From: a virus
Strand: one strand, 5' to 3'
Virus record (IMG/VR): IMGVR_UViG_3300032160_000018
Location: 1-41,433 of that record
Length of the DNA: 41,433 nucleotides
Shown here: piece after piece, positions 38,701 through 41,433 of the stretch
How the letters are laid out: every line of letters starts with the position of its first letter
Position numbering within the stretch: the first letter of the stretch is position 1
Position numbers and translations under genes: made by a program
The notes under the pieces: generated by a model
Told to the model about the DNA's origin: nothing
The model's database searches: none
What the model saw: the letters and a program-made list of their open reading frames with translations, nothing else

Positions 38701-39290
38701 TCCGCCAGAACCGCAACCTCTTCACCGACATCCAGGCGATGATCTCGACGGGGGCCAGCTCGGCGACGGCCGCGGGGACGCCGACGGCGACCACGCCCCC
38801 CCAGTTGCAGGAGGCGATCAACACCGCGGCGCAGGGCCCGATCGGACCGAGGGTGCTCCAGCGGTCCGGTCTGCTGTACGCCTCCGAGCAGGGTGCGGCC
38901 GATCTGGCCACCCTCTACGAGCTGCGCTACTCGGTGCCCGTCGACGAGGTCGCGGTGATGTCGCTGTCCTCGCTCGCCGCCAACCAGGTGAACCTGCCGA
39001 TCATGCTCGGTTCCAAGCTCTGGGACCGATTGACGGTGCAGCGCCAGGGCCCGGGCGAGTCGGGGTTCAGCGGCGACCAGCTGGCCATCAAGATCGACCA
39101 CCAGATGGACATCGACACGACCGAGTGGAAGACCACCTTCGCCCTGTCCCCCTACGAGCTGATCCCGGCTCAGGCCGATGTCGCCAACGTGGCGGCCACC
39201 GCCTACAACGCCCACGTCTCGACCAACACCCCGACCGCTGGGGTTGCTCAGGTCCAGGCAGCAGCCCTGAATCCCACGGCTGTGCCCTAG
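35754..39290 (+). CDS. Large minor tail protein with repeats and a LamG-like domain
   Basis: 1178 aa from GTG 35754. N-terminal beta region about 1-180; Ala-rich repeats about 186-295 (AGLAAATVAAYGPSE, ANVAATAYNASI) of the same type as the gene at 4090. A distal tail-like region follows, about 300-480 (FSVQVAQNNNPFDPPSAMVW, ASITFNNRYDPVTGIGGRFT, RVVASFGGISYPIFYGFVDS), then Ala/Ser-rich helices about 515-690. A concanavalin/LamG-like domain covers about 705-870 (WTQTVASVSGNSSAVGAFQI, FHHLSWSMSGHGGTIIVELD), probably glycan binding. A baseplate-like C-terminal part (about 870-1140) ends in another repeat unit. It likely forms the tail tip and host contact. Confidence 0.75.
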   Translation: MSITHIAQNTTITSGSNYSPTTVANILTASFRTASSNPSGGGATTWTLGAGGGGGNQEQWWGAVTATGAHAFNFAGTLQSLDEFSNGSTATLWSVDKNGITHTGASGSTFAGPTLTPTGSGELAVYNFEALSVSSGGTSGFTYEAGATSIDEIAYDLNVGAAVTPSVNVGTSGFGAACAGVLYSALVGTDASAGLAAATVAAYGPSETVAPTARVAGVTATALSAAPDVQPVASVAAVIAAAYNASVVTGDFAPAGTAPVSVAALLASAKVGSGAGLANVAATAYNASIWPYSQLPVFSVQVAQNNNPFDPPSAMVWSEQRDWVRKIRVQIGKTGSLDRVNASTASITFNNRYDPVTGIGGRFTPSNTNSPLYNANPFYGLVPEKPIRVVASFGGISYPIFYGFVDSWGPSILGQWNQDAVLAASDILSLLNTRYLANTTLYPNTVLASVPNCYARCGDFQTPIAGASQVTLQDSSGYGSVLLVPGLAAASGSNWTGGQGGPFLYDPNTALALGDSSALSTAISAVQSALAQANSNQSAVSSASGAESAALSTASSALSALSSAVSTASADNSSASSVFITAALPYSAGYNAVLSAISLTTSFISGGTQAEASAAIAAWNAGQSGWTNSAGQALTVTTGSSTAPNNLAASYANSVAADCANVASLVASAMAALAAYTQAQAAYGTAAGASAIAGEAYTAALAAIPESGAYIALSTSAGGMFSGDLWFATTTLPTSGYWTQTVASVSGNSSAVGAFQINTTGQLCFNWGTPGGSLATEIASSAVVTDGNFHHLSWSMSGHGGTIIVELDGVTLGSFSNANLSRGISGSIYVGGLWKNPAVVCDFIGTVSDIATYSTQIAISVMDNHDTVGTYFQNVETTDQRLLKVLDVALGPAVVANLTLDFDAGTQLCAPETNPTIQTQGLSYAQSVSDTEAGLLHVGGDGAIHFWNRRHPTTGSRSTTSQGIVGDNLSTATYHYLADLQIVRQNRNLFTDIQAMISTGASSATAAGTPTATTPPQLQEAINTAAQGPIGPRVLQRSGLLYASEQGAADLATLYELRYSVPVDEVAVMSLSSLAANQVNLPIMLGSKLWDRLTVQRQGPGESGFSGDQLAIKIDHQMDIDTTEWKTTFALSPYELIPAQADVANVAATAYNAHVSTNTPTAGVAQVQAAALNPTAVP
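36583..36614 (+). repeat. 32-base exact direct repeat, copy 1 (copy 2 at 39181-39212)
   Basis: The bases encoding ANVAATAYNA are identical over 32 nucleotides at 36583-36614 and 39181-39212, inside the same tail gene 2.6 kb apart. Identity at synonymous positions indicates recent duplication or gene conversion of the repeat unit. Recombination between copies would delete most of the tail protein. Confidence 0.9.
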
Positions 39291-39291
39291 A

Positions 39292-39310
39292 AGCCCGTCT
39301 CAGCCGGGCT
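39292..39310 (+). terminator. Weak hairpin terminator candidate after the tail gene
   Basis: AGCCCG (39292-39297) pairs with CGGGCT (39305-39310); TCCTTTCT follows rather than a clean T run. The stem is short, so read-through into the lysis genes is expected. Confidence 0.4.
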
Positions 39311-39332
39311 GGTCCTTTCTGACACTCGGGTC

Positions 39333-39344
39333 CACGGATCCGTG
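39333..39344. promoter_or_regulatory. Perfect 12-base palindrome upstream of the lysis cassette
   Basis: CACGGATCCGTG is self-complementary and lies in the 135-base gap (39291-39425) between the tail gene and endolysin. It may be an operator for lysis timing or chance. No clear promoter could be matched to it. AGGAGG at 39415-39420 in the same gap serves GTG 39426. Confidence 0.3.
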
Positions 39345-39425
39345 CCTGGCGGGCGCTTCGTGCGTGGGATTTCGGAGTCCAGGGCAAACAGCCGTTCGAC
39401 GAACCGGTGTTCGACAGGAGGCCCA

Positions 39426-40316
39426 GTGGCCCTGGTCACCATGTACGACGCCGTCGATCCGGCCAACGTCCCCCGGGACGCCCAGGCGGTGGCCGGCTAC
39501 TTCGACGGCCACTACGTCTGGACGGTGGACGACTGGGCCCTGTTCCCGGGCGTCCCCCACGTCCCCATCACCGTTTTCGGTGCGCCCTCAGTCAGGGTCT
39601 GTGACTGCGAGGCGGGGGATCTCACGCCGGCACGAGCAGCGGCGTGGGCGGCCAGTGAGGTGTCCAGCGGTCGCCGCCCGACCATCTACTGCAACACCTC
39701 GACCATGCCAGCGGTCAAAACCGCACTGGCCGCTCTCAACCTCAGCCTCGGGACGGCTGGCGAGGTCGACTGGTGGCAGGCGCAGTACGACGGCGTGGCC
39801 GTGCTCGCCCGGGTCAACGGCGTCATGCCGGTGGCCAAGCAGTACGCCGGCTCACCGGGCAACAGCCCCGGGCCCTACGACGTCTCGGTTGCCGACCCGG
39901 CATGGCTCGGCACCGTCCCCACGCCACCCGCACCACCCCCGCCGCCACCCACACCCTCGAGGAGCGCCGACATGGGCAAGACCGCACACGCCGCTCGACC
40001 CGACGGCTCGGGCATCGACCACTTCGGGATCCGAGCCGACGGCGTGATCGACTGGCAGCCGAACATCGGTCCGATCACCGACGGCTCGGGGTCGGCGGTG
40101 CCAGCTCCGGTGGCAGGCCAGGCGGTCACCGAGATCGGCGCGCTCTGGTACCAGCCCACCCCGGGCGGGACGGGCGAGCTGTTCCTTTTCGCTCAGGTCG
40201 CCGACACGCTCCTCCAGAACCGCTGCTTGCCGGACTGGCAGGCCATCGGTGTCGACAACCCGGCGTGGAGTTGGGGCGGCTGGGAGGTCGTGATGAGCGG
40301 TCTGGCGGCTGGGTAA
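39426..40316 (+). CDS. Endolysin, GH25-like glycoside hydrolase
   Basis: 296 aa from GTG 39426, with AGGAGG six bases upstream; longer in-frame starts lack a ribosome site. The catalytic domain (about 1-165) begins MYDAVDPANVPRDAQAVAGY and has an acidic cluster in VRVCDCEAGDLTPARAAAW and RRPTIYCNTSTMPAVKTAL, then VDWWQAQYDGVA, the layout of lysozyme (GH25-like) domains used by actinophage endolysins. A Pro-rich linker (PTPPAPPPPPPTP) precedes a C-terminal domain (about 180-296) that includes HFGIRADGVIDWQPNIGP and NPAWSWGGWEVVM and may bind the cell wall. No signal peptide, so release depends on a holin. Membrane protein genes follow. Confidence 0.75.
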   Translation: MALVTMYDAVDPANVPRDAQAVAGYFDGHYVWTVDDWALFPGVPHVPITVFGAPSVRVCDCEAGDLTPARAAAWAASEVSSGRRPTIYCNTSTMPAVKTALAALNLSLGTAGEVDWWQAQYDGVAVLARVNGVMPVAKQYAGSPGNSPGPYDVSVADPAWLGTVPTPPAPPPPPPTPSRSADMGKTAHAARPDGSGIDHFGIRADGVIDWQPNIGPITDGSGSAVPAPVAGQAVTEIGALWYQPTPGGTGELFLFAQVADTLLQNRCLPDWQAIGVDNPAWSWGGWEVVMSGLAAG

Positions 40317-40319
40317 CCC

Positions 40320-40712
40320 ATGCTCCTGGCGCTCGCCTCGCCTCCGTCCTTCTGGCCCTATGTGTGGGGCGGGATGCTCGCCATCGTCTTCGCGTCATTT
40401 CTCGCCTTCGTCGGGACGGCGGTCTTTCGGGTCGTTCGTGGGCGGCGATTGCAGAAAGCGAAGGCGGAGCGTCAGCACCTCCGTACCGACCAGTCCGATC
40501 ACGACCTGCTCGTCCAGGTGACCGACCTCGTTGCGGGCCGCGAGCAGACCGACCTCGAGCGGATCATGGGCAAGGAGCCGCCACCGGGGATGGCTCAGCA
40601 GGTCGAGGATCTGGGGTCCTCCCTCGCCCACCTCCACGAGTGCTTCGAGAACCACAAGAAGGACGTGGTCACCCGGCTCACCGCGCTTGAGAAGAAGGGG
40701 GTCAGCGCATGA
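40320..40712 (+). CDS. Membrane protein with coiled-coil tail, lysis cassette
   Basis: 130 aa, ATG just after the endolysin stop. One membrane helix at about 12-36 (YVWGGMLAIVFASFLAFVGT) followed by a basic stretch (RVVRGRRLQKAKAER) and a charged helical C-terminal region (QQVEDLGSSLAHLHECFENH). The N-out single-span layout with a long cytoplasmic coiled coil is common in actinophage lysis cassettes. It could be a holin, pinholin or spanin-like accessory; the data do not decide. Its stop overlaps the next ATG. Confidence 0.55.
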   Translation: MLLALASPPSFWPYVWGGMLAIVFASFLAFVGTAVFRVVRGRRLQKAKAERQHLRTDQSDHDLLVQVTDLVAGREQTDLERIMGKEPPPGMAQQVEDLGSSLAHLHECFENHKKDVVTRLTALEKKGVSA

Positions 40713-40924
40713 GGAAATGGGCGGGCGTTCTGACCCCCGAGGTGCGCTGGTCGATCGCAGTGGTGATCGCCGTTGCGGGCGTCCTCGGAGGCATCGCCTT
40801 CGCCATCTGGATCGTGCTGCGGCTCAACAGCAACGCGCACGTGGAGATCCACTACATCCACGACTCGATCTGCATTCTCTATTCCAACTTCCACCGGGCC
40901 TGTCCGTTGCCCCCAGTGCCATGA
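40709..40924 (+). CDS. Small membrane protein, lysis cassette
   Basis: 71 aa, ATGA overlap on both sides. One strong membrane helix (about 14-37, WSIAVVIAVAGVLGGIAFAI) then an extracytoplasmic-looking tail (HVEIHYIHDSICILYSNFHR) ending ACPLPPVP with two Cys. It may be a holin component or a spanin-like protein. No family is recognised. Confidence 0.55.
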   Translation: MRKWAGVLTPEVRWSIAVVIAVAGVLGGIAFAIWIVLRLNSNAHVEIHYIHDSICILYSNFHRACPLPPVP

Positions 40925-41394
40925 CACGCCGCCCCACCCACGGCTGGACGCATCACGGCCACGAGGTCCACGGCAAGACGCTCGACCACCTCCCGGACGA
41001 CACCGCGTATGCCCGCTTCAACAAGAAGGTGGCGGTCCGCGTCACCAAGATGGTCGGCTCGATGACCTGCGCATGGGTCTTCTGCGTGCTCGCCTTGTGC
41101 TCGCTGCCCGCGGTGCTCTCGGGCTTCTCGGTGTTCCACGCCACGTTTCCGAACTGGCTGGTGAAGACGAGCGTGATCGCGCTGGTGGCCTGGATCGCGC
41201 AGACCTTCCTCCAGCTCGTGCTGCTCAGCGTCATCATGGTCGGCCAGGACGTACAGAGCCAGGCCAGCGACGCCCGAGCGGCCAAGACTTTCGAGGACAC
41301 CGAAGAGGTACTCAACCGACTCGACCTCAAGACGGCGGGCGGCATCGCTGACCTCCGTGCCGATTTGCTGGCTGCCATCCACGCCAACAAGTGA
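40921..41394 (+). CDS. DUF1003-like membrane protein, lysis cassette
   Basis: 157 aa, ATGA overlap with the previous gene. Two membrane helices: about 48-68 (TCAWVFCVLALCSLPAVLSG) and about 82-107 (VKTSVIALVAWIAQTFLQLV). The second runs into LLSVIMVGQDVQSQASDARA and KTFEDTEEVLNRLDLKT, the characteristic DUF1003 pattern (LxxxxIxxxQNxQxxxxDxRA). Proteins of this family are frequent in actinophage lysis regions and are putative holin-like proteins without proof. The 3' end is repeated at contig positions 1-102. Confidence 0.7.
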   Translation: MTRRPTHGWTHHGHEVHGKTLDHLPDDTAYARFNKKVAVRVTKMVGSMTCAWVFCVLALCSLPAVLSGFSVFHATFPNWLVKTSVIALVAWIAQTFLQLVLLSVIMVGQDVQSQASDARAAKTFEDTEEVLNRLDLKTAGGIADLRADLLAAIHANK

Positions 41395-41433
41395 CCCTCA
41401 CGGCTGACCCGCGGCTCCACACGCTCTTCGACC
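41293..41433. repeat. Terminal overlap, right copy
   Basis: Identical to bases 1-141 except A at 41419 versus C at 127. It contains the end of the DUF1003-like gene and, from 41391, the first codons of the gene that is complete at 99-449. Confidence 0.9.

Noticed and set aside
1-41433. CRISPR array or anti-defence island
   Set aside because: No regularly spaced direct repeats, and no methyltransferase, Ocr-like or recognisable anti-CRISPR gene was found by reading; absence of an unrecognised anti-CRISPR cannot be claimed.

Overview
This window is a complete or nearly complete genome of a temperate, long-tailed (siphovirus-type) phage. It is GC-rich, and most genes are joined by ATGA, GTGA or TGATG overlaps. 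The first 141 bases recur as the last 141 bases with one mismatch, so the sequence closes on itself at about 41.29 kb. The gene after the lysis cassette runs across the join. An actinobacterial host is inferred from the high GC, frequent GTG starts, apparently leaderless early transcription, an Rpf-like transglycosylase domain and many small actinophage-type proteins. No gene names the host genus.

Layout. (1) 1-6635, rightward: a continuation of the tail and lysis block, with a possible papain-like peptidase, a zinc-ribbon/virion fusion protein, a beta-helix tail spike, a repeat protein, an HNH-fold gene whose 3' end is split by an inserted endonuclease VII gene, and a holin-like protein. A UUCG-loop terminator follows. 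(2) 6704-9174, mostly leftward: lysogeny module with tyrosine integrase, a tRNA-derived attP candidate, a secreted OB-fold-like protein and an XRE repressor. (3) 9320-18517, rightward early region: Cro-like protein, small proteins, a frame-disrupted HNH gene, PD-(D/E)XK exonuclease plus RecT-SAP annealase, an anchored transglycosylase-like protein with a second gene nested out of frame, a homing endonuclease, a nucleotidyltransferase-fold protein, and a replication initiator with a possible loader. (4) 18643-31820, packaging, head and tail start: small and large terminase, portal-MuF fusion, protease-scaffold, HK97-fold capsid with a probable inserted beta-domain, connectors, tail tube and frameshifted tail chaperone. 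(5) 31820-41394: tape measure, tail tip proteins, endolysin and three membrane proteins, joining back to position 1.

Functional logic. A divergent repressor/Cro-like switch at 9162-9322 carries many GGCAC/GTGCC half-sites and a strong TTGACA-N17-CATAAT promoter. It would decide between lysogeny (integrase, attP) and rightward early expression. Recombination (exonuclease plus RecT) and replication initiation are encoded, but no polymerase or helicase is seen, so the phage probably relies on the host replisome. Head and tail genes follow the usual order, except that the HK97 gp10-like protein sits just before the tape measure.

Most notable oddities: the endonuclease VII insertion that carries a recoded replacement 3' end for its target gene and leaves the old end orphaned; the out-of-frame gene nested in the transglycosylase gene; an HNH gene with two apparently compensating frameshifts; and a family of short repeats shared between two tail proteins.
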